64,000 nt of DNA from Lampris incognitus (GCF_029633865.1 NC_079213.1:114042730-114106729), one strand, 5' to 3'. Counted from the first letter of the stretch, positions 1-11,690 are shown. Notes: a model not told the origin generated them from the letters alone. Made by a program: numbers and translations.

Positions 1-2630
1 AACGTCACCCAGACACAGCCTACATATGACAATAAAGACAGTGTTGTACCAGACAAAAATGAAGAAATCAACACTGAGAACAAAGAACTCTCCACTGCAT
101 GTGTATCACAGGATATATACTGGGGCCAGAGAAGAGGGGTGAGTGCTAGCTGTGCTGCAAGTAAACATTTAAGTCACCGAAGAGCAAGAGACATATGGAG
201 ACATACACTTTTAATGATTCTGGCAGAACTGCGACCTTTTGCACTGAAGACCCCCAAAGACAGCTGAACCTCAGAGGAAAGAATACTATAATAACTGAAC
301 TAAACAACTATTTAGATACAAATATCTCGCCCGAAATATCACCTCTCATTCTAAGGGACTGTGCTAAGGCTTATATTAGAGGTCGCATTATCTCATTTAC
401 AAGTGTGGAAAAAAAGAGTAGGGAAGCAAAACAACATGACTTAGAAGACAAAATAAGACAGTTTGAGCAACAACATAAAAGAACACCATCCTCCAATCTA
501 CTTAATGAGCTCAAACAAGCACGAAGAGATCTAAATAGCCTAATCACCAAAAAGATTGAGGGCAACTTAAGGTTCACCAATCAAAAATACTATGAAAATG
601 GTAACAGGGCAAGTAGATTGTTAGCATTAAGACTTAAAAAACAGCAATCAGCCAATGTAGTACAGAAATGAAAGGCCTAATAGCTCAACACTTACAAAAC
701 CAGATGAGATTTCAGAGTCTTTTGCAGAATTTTATAAATCCCTATACAAAAACACAGACTCTTGCACAGATGATAAAGAGTTAGCACAGTTTTTGAAAGA
801 CATCAAAATAAAAGAGCTACCTGAGACCATGGCAAAAGACTTGGATGAACCAATTAAGGAATGGGAAATACAACAGGTAATCTCTACACTGAAAAACAAT
901 AATGCCCCAGACCAGATGGGTATATTAATGAATTTTATAAAATTTTTAAAGAGGCAGTATCACCTTTACTATTAAAAGCTTACCACCATGCGCTACCATC
1001 TGGATCCATGGCCCCCTCCTGGAGGGAGACGACAATAGTTGTAATACATAAGGAAGGCAAGGAACCCACCAAATGCCAATCATATAGGCCTATTTCACTA
1101 CTGAATGGAGACCTGCGTATACTAACAGCTATTCTATCGAGACGCGTCAATAAAATTATCACAGAAATTATTCATCCTGATCAGACCTGGTTTACCACAG
1201 GAAGATACTATGGGGACAATATCAGAAGACTTAAATTTAATGGCTCATCCGAAAGTCAAGGAGGGGGAAGCAAGGATATTATCCCTTGATGCCCAGAAGG
1301 CATTCGATCAAGTATCCTGGCAATACTTGCTTCAAACACTGAAACGATTCCAATTTGGCCCTAATTTCAAAAAGCGGATACAAATACTATAATCTCATCC
1401 ACAAGCTGCTGTTAAAGTAAATGGGGCTCTGTCAAACCGATTTGCCCTAGAACGTGGCTGCAGACAGGGCTGCTCTTTATCACCCCTGCTGTTCGATGTT
1501 AGTATTGAACCACTAGCACAACTTATCAGAGATGACAATAACATAAAGGGACTGACAATAAATGAAGAACACAAATTATCCTTATACGCAGATGATGTGC
1601 TTTTATATATAGCCGAACCTACAACAACAATCCCACAGTTAAAGGATCTCATTTCAACATATGAGTACTTCTCTGGTTATACAGTAAATTTGGACAAAAC
1701 AATGGCAATGGATATAAGTGGTAGAATTCCTAAAGCGGTCAAACTCCAGAGTGGGTTTAAATGGCCTAAAGATGGCATTAAATATCTCGGTATTCAAATC
1801 CCCCATCGCTAGGAAAGTTATATGATGCAAATTACAAACACATAATTCATAATATCAGTAAGGATTTGGACCAGTGGTCAACACTTCCCCTGTCTCTGTT
1901 GGGCCGTATTGAGAGTATATGCATGAATGTGCTACCTAAGCTTCTCTATCAATTTCATATGATACCTATTGATATTCCTAAATCTATATTTGATAAATTA
2001 GACAGGCTCATTTCAAAATTTATATGGCAAGGAAAACGACCAAGAATTAGACTAAAAACATTACAGCTATCAAAACTGCACGGAGGGCTCAAACTCCCGA
2101 ATCTAAGATATTATTTTTGGGCTGCACAGTTAAAACCTTTAACAATATGGATTCAGGATCTTACATGTACTCGTTGCCTTAACATAGAAAAAAGCTTGTG
2201 TGTGAAACCCCTACAGACTTTGCCTTCCAAGATGTCCCCTTACAAGAAACTCAAATGGGTGAATGGACTAGAGTTACACTAAAAATCTGGAGGAAAATAA
2301 AACTGTCATTTGGATTGCCTAAAGTAATTTCTGCACCAACTAGTATTGGATTTATAAAGGATTTTGTACCCTCCCATATATACGCAGATTTAGAAAATGG
2401 TCAGAACATGGTCTCAGTAATCTACATCAACTTCATAAGGATGGCATCCTTAAATCATTTTAACAGCTAAGAGAGGAGTTTATGCTTCCTAACACAGATT
2501 TTTTTCAGGTATTTACAATTAAGAGACTTTTTAACGAAACATGAAGAGTGGGATCGCGTGTTGGTGCCCACTCCAATTGAAGAGTTCCTGATAAAAACAA
2601 ACTGTATTGTTTTTTGTGTTGTTATTTGTT
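1..2630 (+). mobile_element. L1-clade LINE, reverse transcriptase part (first piece)
   Basis: A decayed non-LTR retrotransposon on the plus strand, already inside the element at the window edge. Translated pieces in shifting frames give the linker after the endonuclease (195-671), the RT fingers with a SWRETTIVVIHKEGK-type block (1008-1289), the palm with a Y-A-D-D-V active site (about 1584-1598) and the thumb (1866-2282). The order and spacing are those of vertebrate L1/Tx1-like ORF2. Several frame breaks and stops show it is dead. The element stops near 2630, where a SINE and RTE sequence intervene, and resumes near 4271 and again at 7000. Confidence 0.85.
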
Positions 2631-2734
2631 TATAAAAATTTTTTTTTCAAAAGGTTTGGTGTATTTGATGTATGCTTGTAATTCCGAAGGATTTGATTGA
2701 ACAAGGTCCTATCTATGCACTTCTTGTGACATAA

Positions 2735-2990
2735 TAAGGGGCATGTTCTCCCCATGTCTGCGTGGGTTTCCTCTGGGTGCTCCAGTTTCCTCCGATCATC
2801 AAAAGACATGCATGTTAGGGTTAATACTCCTGTCTGTGCCCCTGACAAAGGCAATGGAAAGAAGAACTGGAGTTGGTCCCCAGGCGCTGCAGCTGCCCAC
2901 TGTTCCTATACAACAGGATGGGGTCAAATGCAGAGAACAAATTCACTGTAAGAATACAATTCGTTGTAAGAACACAGTGACAAAATAAAG
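2735..2990 (+). mobile_element. SINE family B copy, 5' truncated
   Basis: This stretch matches the body and tail of a SINE-like family that recurs at 14,367, 33,041 (minus), 39,891, 45,577, 45,893 (minus) and 61,512 (minus). Shared landmarks are GTCTGCGTGGGTTTCCTC, GACATGCATGTTAGGGTTAA, CTGTCTGTGCCCCTGA and CTGGAGTTGGTCCC. The tRNA-like head is missing. It ends in a short AATAAAGTGG-containing tail, shared with the 45,577 copy. Confidence 0.75.
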
Positions 2991-4270
2991 TGGCTTTCTT
3001 TCTTCGTCTAATAAATCAGATTTCCATACCGGATTGGCCGAGGCCCGGGTTACCAACGACCGCCACTGGTACTGTTGGCCAGCAGGGTGTCGGTGGAAAC
3101 TATGCTACTGTTGGGAGAAGAAAGAGAGGGGGAAGGCATGTGCAGAGGCAGCGGGAGAGGAGGAAGGGTAAGAGTGTGGAGGTGAGAGTCGGAACTTTGA
3201 ACGTTGGCACTATGACTGGTAAATGGAGAGAGCTGGCTGATATGATGGAAAGAAGAAAGGTAGGCATACTGTATGTGCAAGAGACCAGGTGGAAGGGGAG
3301 TAAGGCCAGGAGTATCGGGGGTGATTCTGAAGGAAGAGTATGTCAAGAGTGTGCTGGAGGTGAAGAGTGTCAGACAGAGTGATGAGTATGAAGCTGGAAA
3401 TCGAAGGTGTGTTAATGAATGTTATCAGCGCATATGCCCCACAAGTTGGGTGTGAGATGGAAGAGAAAGAATAATTCTGGAGTGAGTTGGACGAAGGGGT
3501 GGAGAGTGTACCCAAGGAGGAGAGAGTGGTGATTGGAGCAGACTTCGATGGGCATGTTGGTGAAGGGAACAGAGTTGATGAGGAGGTGATGGGCAGGTAT
3601 GGTGTCAAGGAGAGGAATGTGGAAAGACAGATGGTGGTGGACTTTGCAAAAAGGATGGAAATGGCTGTGGTGAATACATATTTCAAAAAGAGGGAGGAAC
3701 ATGGGGTGATGTGTAAGAGTGGAGGAAAGTGAACACAGGTGGACTTTATCTTATGTAGGAGGTGCGATCTGAAAGGGATTGGAGACTGCAAGGTGATGAC
3801 AGAGGAGAACGTAGCTAGGCAGCATCGGATGGTGGTCTGTAGGATGACTTTGGAGACCAAGAAGAGGAAGCGAGTGAAGGCAGAGCCAAGGATCAAATGG
3901 TGGAAGTTGAAGAAGGAAGACTGTTGTGTGGAGTTCAGGCAGGAGTTAAGACAGGCACTGGGTGGTAGTGAAGAGTTGCCAGATGGCTGGGCAACCACTG
4001 CAGAAATAGTGAGGGAGACAGCTAGGAAGGTACTTGGTGTGTCATCAGAACAGAGGAAGGAAAACGAGGAGACTTGGTGGTGGAATGAGGAAGTACAGCA
4101 GAGTATACAGAGGAAGAGGTTGGCAAAAAAGAAGTGGGATAATCAGAGAGATGAAGAAAGCAGACAGGAGTACAAGAAGATGCAGCATAAAGCAAAGAGA
4201 GAGGTGGCAAAGGCAAAGGAAAATGGTGAGTTGTATGAGAGGTTAGATGCTAAGGAAGGAGAAAAGGACT
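2991..4270 (+). mobile_element. RTE-clade LINE, endonuclease half
   Basis: The plus strand encodes the N-terminal apurinic endonuclease domain of an RTE-type LINE. The V-G-T-L-N-V-G-T-M block and Y-V-Q-E-T-R-W-K-G block lie near 3190-3300, followed by an ISAYAPQ-like segment near 3420 and a linker rich in Lys and Glu (3739-4260). The reading shifts frame several times. The copy ends before the reverse transcriptase begins; RT halves of what looks like the same family are found at 29,934-30,925 (minus) and 38,765-40,340 (plus). It sits inside the L1-clade LINE, whose sequence resumes immediately after it. Confidence 0.8.
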
Positions 4271-4610
4271 CATTTGGGTCCAGCCCTAATAAAAGAAAAA
4301 TGGGAATCGGAGTTCAACATAAGAAATTCAGATGGTGAATGACAAAACATGTGGAAAATACATCAAACATCCACCAATTCACCGATATGGAGGGAATTCT
4401 CTTCGAAAAATTTGATCAGGTTTTTTTTTTTTTTTAATCACACTGAAGGTGAAAAGCAAACATTTAAACATAAATCTACCATGCTAGAGAGAGTGTGGCG
4501 TATTAGATGCCGATCACTCAACTATATTTTGGAAATGCCACAATTAACATTTTGGAAAATGGTACACAAAATTTGCAAATGACACTAGGATATAGCACTA
4601 TGAGCTACAT
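4271..4610 (+). mobile_element. L1-clade LINE, second piece (C-terminal region)
   Basis: Translation gives a weakly preserved stretch with an I-H-Q-T-S-T-N-S-P-I-W-R-E-F motif, the equivalent of the [12 protein letters not shown] block in the LINE tail at 43,640. It continues the L1 copy that began at 1 and is cut again at 4610 by the hAT transposon. Confidence 0.65.
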
Positions 4611-6999
4611 CAGCGGTCGGGAACCTATGGCTCGCGAGCCATATATGGCTCTTCCGGTGACGGCATATGGCTCCCAGACAATTTTGAGTTGAAAATTATT
4701 TTTTTTTCAAAAAAATCAGTTTGGAACTGATTTTAAAATACTTGTGATATTTCTTAATAATACTGTGTCATTTTAAAGTAAACAGAAATTAGTTTTGAAG
4801 ATAAATTTCACGGGTCACGGGTCACCCGTGGGTCGGGTCGGGAACCAATGGCTCGCGAGCATGTCCGGGTCATTGTAAAGGTGAAGAAATCAATTTTATC
4901 AGATAGCCAACTAGTTTATCCGCTTCAACCCTTGTAACGGAAAAGATGGCGAAAAGAAAAAAAGACGATGATTACCGTGCATTCCAGGCTGCGTGGACAG
5001 AGGAATTTGCATTTGTGGAGAGAGCAGGATCTGCGGTATGTCTAATATGCAATGATAAAATTGCATCGATGAAACGGTCAAATATAAAGCGGCACTTCGA
5101 TACGCACCATGCTTCATTTGCATCGAAATATCCAGCGGGGGACAGCAGGAAAAGGGCATGCGAGGAGCTACAGCGGAGAGTGCAGACGAGTCAGCAGCAA
5201 CTACGTGTGTGGACCAAGCAAGGTGACGGGAATTCCGCTAGCTTTGCGGGGGCTTTGGCAATAGTAAGGAATGGAAAGTCATTCACAGATGGCGAGTATG
5301 CCAAAACATTCATGCTTGATGTGGCCAATAAACTGTTTGATGACTTCCCAAATAAAGACAAGATAATCAAACGAATAAAAGACATGCCCATGTCAGCAAG
5401 AACTGTGCACGATCGTAGCATCATGATGGCAAATCAAGTCGAGGAAACACAACTTAAGGACATAAACGCCGGGACATACTTTTCTCTCGCGTTAGATGAG
5501 TCAACAGACGTTAGCCATCTATCTCAGTGCAGTATTATTGCCAGGTATGCTGCAGGTGACACACTGCGTGAGGAAAGCTTGGCTGTTTTGCCAATGAAAG
5601 GGACAACAAGAGGAGAGGATTTATTCATGTCTTTCATGGAGTTTGCTAAAGAAAAAAAACTACCGATGGATAAACTTATTTCTGTCTGTACTGATGGTGC
5701 ACCCTGTATGTTGGGGAAGAACAAAGGATTTGTAGCGCTTCTCCGTGAACATGAAAAGAGAGCCATCCTAAGTTTTCATTGCATCCTGCACCAGGAGGCG
5801 CTTTGCGCTCAGACGTGTGGCCAGGAGCTTGGCGAGGTGATGTCTCTGGTCATTCGAGTGGTCAACTTTATTGTTGCCCGAGCTTTAAATGATCGCCAGT
5901 TTAAAGCTCTGTTAGAAGAAGTTGGGAATCATTATCCCGGTCTGCTTTTACACAGCAACGTGCGTTGGTTGTCAAGGGGGAAGGTGCTCAGCCGTTTTGC
6001 AGCTTGCCTGAGTGAAATCCGGACTTTTCTTGAAATGAAAGGCGTCAAGCATCCTGAGCTAGACAACACTGACTGGCTCCTGCAGTTTCACTATCTCGTG
6101 GACATAACTGGCCATCTGAACCAGCTCAATGTGAAAATGCAAGGTATTGCAAATACAATCTCATCCCTTCAACAAGCAGTGTTTGCATTTGAAAGCAAGC
6201 TGGAAGTCTTTCTCAGGGACATTGAAACAGGTCGTCTTCTGCACTTTGAAAGACTGCAACAATTTAGAGATGCATGCTTAGCAAGTGACTCCACTCAACA
6301 TCTGGATCTCCAGCAGCTAGCTGGCTTTACGTTCAATCTCCTGCAGTCATTCAAAGCACGTTTTGGAGAATTTCGTACGCGCACTGGTCTTTTCAAGTTC
6401 ATCACTCATCCACATGAGTGTGCAGTGGACAAAATCGACCTGACATGCATCCCCGGGGTCTCTATCGGAGACTTTGAGCTGGAAGTTGCTGACCTGAAGG
6501 CATCAGACATGTGGATGAGTAAGTTCAAGTCACTTAATGGAGAGTTGGAAAGTCTTGCGCGACAGCGAGCAGAGCTGGCGAGGGAACACAAGTGGACAGA
6601 AATTAAAAATCTTCAACCTGAAGACCAGCTGATTCTTAAAACTTGGAACGAGCTTCCTGTGACATACCACACAATGCAGCGTGTGAGTATTGCCGTATTG
6701 ACCATGTTTGGCTCTACATATGCATGTGAACAGTCTTTCTCGCATATGAGGAACATTAAGACCAACCTACGCTCACGTTTAACTGATGGAAGCCTCAACG
6801 CCTGCATGAAGCTCAACCTCACCACGTATGAACCAGACTACAAGGCCATCAGCAAAACCATGCAGCACCAGAAGTCGCATTAAAAGTAAGACATATTTAA
6901 TTTATTATACGTTAAAAATACTATATGGCTCTCAATGAAATATATTTAGAAATATTTGGCTTTTATGGCTCTCCCAGTCAAAAAGGTTCCCGACCCCTG
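4611..6999 (+). mobile_element. Complete autonomous hAT DNA transposon with 8-bp target duplication
   Basis: The element is bounded by near-perfect inverted ends: CAGCGGTCGGGAACCT at the left and, on the opposite strand, CAGGGGTCGGGAACCT at the right. The host sequence AGCTACAT is duplicated exactly at 4603-4610 and 7000-7007, the 8-bp duplication expected of hAT transposition. It is 2,389 bp long and carries one long intronless transposase frame. It landed in the C-terminal region of an L1-clade LINE. Subterminal copies of a TATGGCTC motif occur at both ends and could be transposase-binding repeats. The perfect duplication and open frame argue for a young insertion. Confidence 0.95.
4946..6883 (+). 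CDS. hAT-family transposase (GTF2IRD2/EPM2AIP1-related type)
   Basis: A 645-residue protein from a single unbroken frame. The N-terminus is basic and holds a BED/SPIN-DOC-like zinc finger with Cys32, Cys35, His50 and His54/55. The central part has the D-E-S-T-D block (first catalytic Asp) and the C-T-D-G-A-P-C-M block (second Asp), as in hAT RNase H-like cores. The C-terminus carries the hAT dimerisation region with A-C-E-Q-S-F-S-H-M-R, which supplies the likely catalytic Glu, then N-L-R-S-R-L-T-D. The family resembles the Charlie8-like transposase captured in vertebrate GTF2IRD2. It would act in the nucleus to cut and rejoin the element's ends. The ATG at 4946 follows a 335-bp 5' region within the transposon and has a purine at -3. 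I see no disabling change, but cannot test activity. Confidence 0.93.
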   Translation: MAKRKKDDDYRAFQAAWTEEFAFVERAGSAVCLICNDKIASMKRSNIKRHFDTHHASFASKYPAGDSRKRACEELQRRVQTSQQQLRVWTKQGDGNSASFAGALAIVRNGKSFTDGEYAKTFMLDVANKLFDDFPNKDKIIKRIKDMPMSARTVHDRSIMMANQVEETQLKDINAGTYFSLALDESTDVSHLSQCSIIARYAAGDTLREESLAVLPMKGTTRGEDLFMSFMEFAKEKKLPMDKLISVCTDGAPCMLGKNKGFVALLREHEKRAILSFHCILHQEALCAQTCGQELGEVMSLVIRVVNFIVARALNDRQFKALLEEVGNHYPGLLLHSNVRWLSRGKVLSRFAACLSEIRTFLEMKGVKHPELDNTDWLLQFHYLVDITGHLNQLNVKMQGIANTISSLQQAVFAFESKLEVFLRDIETGRLLHFERLQQFRDACLASDSTQHLDLQQLAGFTFNLLQSFKARFGEFRTRTGLFKFITHPHECAVDKIDLTCIPGVSIGDFELEVADLKASDMWMSKFKSLNGELESLARQRAELAREHKWTEIKNLQPEDQLILKTWNELPVTYHTMQRVSIAVLTMFGSTYACEQSFSHMRNIKTNLRSRLTDGSLNACMKLNLTTYEPDYKAISKTMQHQKSH

Positions 7000-7007
7000 A
7001 GCTACAT

Positions 7008-7290
7008 GGTACTCTGTTTCATTTTACTGAAGAAAATGTACGAATAGGGGATAAGTATCTGATCAAATTATTATTAGCAGCTAGTAAAAAGGCTATCACA
7101 AGGAAATGGGGTGAAGTGGATCCCCCTACCCAGGTACCCAGGGAGACTAGATAGAAATAGTAGAGGAAATCTATATAATGGAAAAACTGACACATGGTTT
7201 GAGATTGCAAGATGCACAGCTGGGAGAACAGCAGGAGAAACTGACATTATTCAGGACCCAAAACAGTAACGAAGACTACGAAAAGGACAA
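7008..7290 (+). mobile_element. L1-clade LINE, third piece (end of ORF2)
   Basis: Directly after the hAT duplication the L1-clade frame resumes: a segment reading L-L-L-A-A-S-K-K-A-I-T-R-K-W-G near 7060-7110 and a stretch like E-I-Y-N-G-K-T-D-T-W-F near 7160-7200 match the tail of the related LINE at 43,975-44,100 ([11 protein letters not shown]). Coding similarity fades by about 7290. Confidence 0.65.
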
Positions 7291-7484
7291 CTGAGTTAGT
7301 TGATGAAACTGTGAGACTGGATGGACCACCAAAACTGTAACTCCCAAACATTCAAACCATCCATTGTGAAGGGAGAGTTCAGATACGAGCCAATCAAATT
7401 TAACAGGATTGAAAATTCATCCCCTGCTCGGCTCCCGAGACCAAACTCCATGCCGTGTAAAGCCAAGTTCACGCTACACTAGGG

Positions 7485-7857
7485 GCCTAAGAAAATATCG
7501 ATACACTTGAGTATCACGAGATTATCTTTTGTGATACTGTATCGATTCTCAAAACCACTGTATCGATTTTAATTGTTTATATGTAAAGGTTTGTGATAAA
7601 CATTTTGTGTTGTGTGTAACCCCACGACCGCTAGACAACAGTGTTGTAATCTATCTTCAGCCATCTGACTCTTCCACTCCAACCCAACAACGTAAACCAA
7701 GACAGGAATTAGCATAAGCACAAAGAACACATGCCTATGAAATTGCAATATATCACCTTTCTTACAGTATCACAATATATCATGATATATTGAATCGTAA
7801 GCCCTGTATCGTGATACGTATCGTATCACCAGATTCTCGCCAATACACAGCCCTACA
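7485..7857. mobile_element. MITE with TATCGATAC-rich ends, copy 1
   Basis: About 370 bp nearly identical in order to 23,977-24,303. Both begin AGGG(G)C and end CAGCC(C)T, and both carry CGATACA/TATCG-type motifs at each side with a unique middle containing GACCGCTAGACAACAGTGTTG. There is no coding capacity. The short inverted ends and internal palindromes fit a non-autonomous DNA transposon, but I could not settle the target duplication (an ACACT repeat flanks this copy). Confidence 0.7.
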
Positions 7858-9110
7858 CTACACAACTTTCAAAGTTGTCAGATCGCTGTACTGTTCACAC
7901 CACACAACCTGCTGTCTTGTAATCGGGAATCTTGAAGTAGTTGTGGTTTTCACACTACATGACTGAGCGGCGACAGGGGGTCACACACTTCAAGGTCTTT
8001 CACCAGCAGGAATCCCCGACAAGTCTGTCTGGTCTCCAAACTATGTTTTGTCACGAAAACACATGCCAGAAGTGACACGGTGAATCACACAATACATTCA
8101 ATGTGTTTACACGCGCAGTTGAGTCGCGCTACGGTTATAGCTCGATTGGGCCATGTAATTGGACTACTGTCGTTGTCCCGGTATACAAGAACCGGGGGAG
8201 AATCAATTTATTGATGGAAGTATGTCTGACCCCGGTATGGTAGGTGGCGATATGCCCCCTTTCAGCTGGTTGCTATTGGGCCTTCTTCCGGTGACCTATT
8301 GCGTCACATACCAAACTTTCTTAAATAGTTCGCCATTCCGCGTTCTCCTTCCATTCATGTATTTCAGGATATTCATCTCCTTCAGCTGACACAACATAAA
8401 GTTTGTCTCCTCGTCTGTCCAGAAATGTATGGTTCTTACTCTAGCACTCACCATGTTGATACTGTTGATACTACACTGTTCCACTGCCGGGTGAAAGACT
8501 GTCGTGAGAACTACGGATCATGCGCTGAACGCCTAGGCCAGTTCGGGGACGGTTGAAGCATATACATGCCAGAGTAAATCCATCCCTAACCGCATTATCT
8601 AGGTGTGTTAGTCCCACTTCCAGAAATTCAATTTAGTACGATTTCAGTCAAACTAACACAATAAATCCACTTTTTCTAACGTCATGTAAAAGTACTGAAT
8701 GTGCGAGACAGGATTGTTTTTCTTCCAAAAACGGATGCCCGCCAGAAACGAGTGCTCCAAGTCGTTCATGCGCTGATGTGCAGCGATAAAACAGAGAAGA
8801 AAATGGATGAAAGGATGGACTGGGACGCGCGGGCAGCAAGGTTCGACTGTTCTGCAGAGAGATGCACTTTATGCATATTCTTGCTACACTTCAAGAACTT
8901 TATTGTTGTGCTTGCAAAGAAATTGCAGTTGTGTCAACCTCAATGGAGCATTCAAAGAATAAATAAGACATAAGAGGTAAGAAATAGAAAGTGTCCGAAA
9001 TAGAAAGTAGAGTCTAAACAACATAAGTACAAAATATAAGCAGTATAAAATACAATACAGTTAACATATGTTACATAAGTGTGTGTGCGTGTGTATACGT
9101 TTTTCACGTT
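7858..9110. other. No gene recognised
   Basis: About 1.25 kb of moderately AT-rich sequence. Short open frames here have no recognisable motif and no splice-site context. Likely old repeat debris or unique intergenic DNA. Confidence 0.5.
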
Positions 9111-9116
9111 TTGTAC

Positions 9117-9330
9117 TGCAGTGCCTTTTAAGGACTTTGCAATTTGAAAAGTGCTATACAAATAATAATAACTTTATTTACATAGCACTTTTCTGAGACA
9201 ATGCCACAAAGCACTTCACAAAAAACAAAACCAGACAAGGAAAAAGCAAAAATAAAAACAAATATCAAACATTTGTAAAAGCTTTGATGAAAAGAAACGT
9301 TTTAAGACAAATAAAGATCATTACTGTTAT
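9117..9330. mobile_element. Two LINE-type 3' tails joined tail to tail
   Basis: An AATTTGAAAAGTGCTATACA tail running into (AATAAT)n on the plus strand meets, at about 9165, the reverse complement of a similar tail (ACTTTATTTACATAGCACTT). Tails of the form AAGTGCTATA-AAT-AATAA are typical of L2/CR1-like retroposons in fish. The two pieces form a short hairpin. Confidence 0.55.
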
Positions 9331-9985
9331 TGCGGTTGTTACTGATTCAACAGCTTTGCTACAGAATGTCTTGTGGAGTTCCAAGATACAGTGTATACAA
9401 GCTGCTTAACATACTTTGTGGCGTGATCGTTTCAGTTGCATGTTCAGACACACTACTTTCTGTAAACTTGCAAACATTTACTGAAAACGTAACAGTAAAG
9501 ATGAGTAAAATAAATATGAACTTGTGTGACACAAAAAAGGAGCAGTGTACTACTCAGTTTAAAATGTGGCATCGTACGCATATATAACACCTGCTCTCAA
9601 AAACAAGATGGATGCTAACGTGTCGCCACACTGCTGTACGTGTGGCAACTACCTTCACTGTTTGTGGTCATGCGTAAAGCTACAAAGCTACTGGTCTGGT
9701 ATTGTGGATTAACTCTGTTTTATTTTTGCTGTTCCAATAGAGTTAAATCCTATGTGTTTCCTTCTTGGTCTTCCAGATGGTCATATCATAAATATCAAAC
9801 ACAGGAGGCTGTTCAGTCTATTGACTTTTGCCACTAGGAAGAATATTATTCTCTTTTGGATCAAGGATGTCGCTCCAATAAAAGTCGTAGCACAATCTTA
9901 TAATGGAGTGTATTCCCAATGAGTACACCTCATGTATTCCTCACTCCTCACTGGATGCCTTCGGTAAAGTTCGGGACCCTTACTT
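9331..9985. other. No gene recognised
   Basis: AT-rich sequence with short frames lacking motifs. Nothing can be supported here. Confidence 0.45.
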
Positions 9986-10285
9986 GAAACATATTTGAGC
10001 TAAACTGTCATCTTCCATATTACAAGGGTTTCCTAGACCGGCCTAGCCTGTCCCTGTACCTTTTCTATTGCAAAACCAGTTTTCCTGTAGTCTTGCTATT
10101 TGTTTCCACATTTACTTATTTGATGTTGCCTTTCTCTGTTGTAGGGGGTGGTGAGGATGGGGGATGGAGATGTTGCCCACTATTTTTTATTTACTTACTC
10201 ATTTTGTCATGTCGTGTCTGAGCTGTTGTGTCTTGTGTTGTATACGAAAATGTAATAAAGATATTCTAAAAAAAAAGAAAAGGAG
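9986..10285 (+). mobile_element. LINE 3' UTR and A-rich tail (possibly L1-clade)
   Basis: The segment ends in GTATACGAAAATGTAATAAA followed by an A-rich run, like the 3' end of the L1-clade copy at 44,250-44,335. It could be the displaced end of the LINE that fills 1-7290, but that link is inference. Confidence 0.45.
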
Positions 10286-10439
10286 TAGTGTAGCAATTTC
10301 ACTACATTGGAAAAAAAATCAATTCACCAATATTAAAAAAAAATTAAATCAACTACTGATAATGTAAACTAAACTGCTTAAACACAGCTTTTCACTGCTG
10401 ATCATTGGCTGTAGCTCGTCGCCGCCCTCACTGCCAGTC

Positions 10440-11690
10440 ACACGTTTCACACTACAGGATTTGGACTCCCAGACAGGTCCAGATTTTTAGCTCCGCTAGG
10501 TATCTGGGATGCATCTGTGATGCAGCGGCCAGCCTCTCGGCTCGACTTTTGAACAGTTCGCACGTAGCACTCGCACGCCGAACCAACTAACACAACAACT
10601 AAGCAAGTCATACAATCCCTGGGGTCTTGTCACATCTTGACTACTGCCCAGCGATCTGGTCAAAAGCATCTAAACAAGAACTAAATAAAACCCAGCTTAG
10701 AGCTGCAAGACTCACTCTGCATTGCTCAATTAGAAACAGTGTTGAAAGAATGCATAAAGAATTTTCATGGATGAGAGTCAATGAGAGACTAGCTTGTAGC
10801 CTGATTCGATTTATGAAAAACATGTATACGCTATGTAAACCTGTTTGCCTCTCCTCTCAGCTGTTGCTTACTAGTGAGGGTCATGACTATGGCACTAGAC
10901 ATGTCGGGAACTAAACCGGCACCCCCACTTCAACCCTTGGGTTGTTGTGAGGAGGGTGTGTGGACGCCCAGCAAGACTAAAAACAAAACCTGTCAAAGGC
11001 TGGATGAATTCCTCTGTGAGCCAACGGCCATCCAAACCTGGAGAGGAGACAGGGACCACCAGGTACTCCCCCTACTGACACACAATGATGATGCAACCAA
11101 ACTCAATCACCATACCGGATCAGGGAACGGTGGAAGAGACTTGTTGAGTCATCAGCTGTGCTCCCTACGACCTCCATAGGTTACGGAACTGATGATGATG
11201 ACGACGATGAAACCCAGAACTGATGCCTTAAAAAAAAGACTAATGTACAGGGCAATTACCTATTGGAATGGACTTCAACAACATTTGGCTTCAATTACCA
11301 GCAGATTTGGATTCAAGAAGAGGCTGAGAAAATACGTAATGCACAAAGAGATTGCTTTAGATTAGGTCTCTTTTTTATGTCTGTTTACTGTACTCTATTC
11401 TGTTATGAGTTATGTCTGCTTTATTTCAATTCATCTTTTTTTCTCTCATTTACGGTAATGTTTTTGTCTAACTGGGTATGACGGCTACATAGGATTTCGT
11501 GTAGTGCTCAAAGCTGTTTGATAAGTCTAGTTTTGTGTGACGTTTCTGGTTGTTGCTGTTACACTGATGTATATGTTCTGTTTTTGCTTGTTGGCTTTTA
11601 AAGTAAGTATCGCACTGTTTGTTAGACCCCGTGAAGAACAGTGGCTGCTGCGGCAGTGATGTATGGGGATCTGAAATAAAGAATTCATTT
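10440..11690 (+). mobile_element. LINE C-terminal region split by another retroposon tail
   Basis: The plus strand reads L-D-Y-C-P-A-I-W-S-K-A-S, R-A-A-R-L-T-L-H-C-S-I-R, and H-D-Y-G-T-R-H (10,630-10,910), a typical end of a LINE reverse transcriptase. The same protein continues at 11,207-11,345 as A-L-K-K-R-L-M-Y-R-A-I-T-Y-W-N, and the 3' UTR runs to an AATAAAG at about 11,682. Between the two, bases about 10,912-11,206 are foreign and finish in a GATGATGATGACGACGATGA tail, so a second retroposon tail has inserted. The copy is 5' truncated and broken. Confidence 0.7.

Noticed and set aside
3210-3998. A 262-residue minus-strand frame rich in Ser, Leu and Phe
   Set aside because: It is the antisense of the RTE endonuclease region, whose plus strand carries the recognisable motifs.
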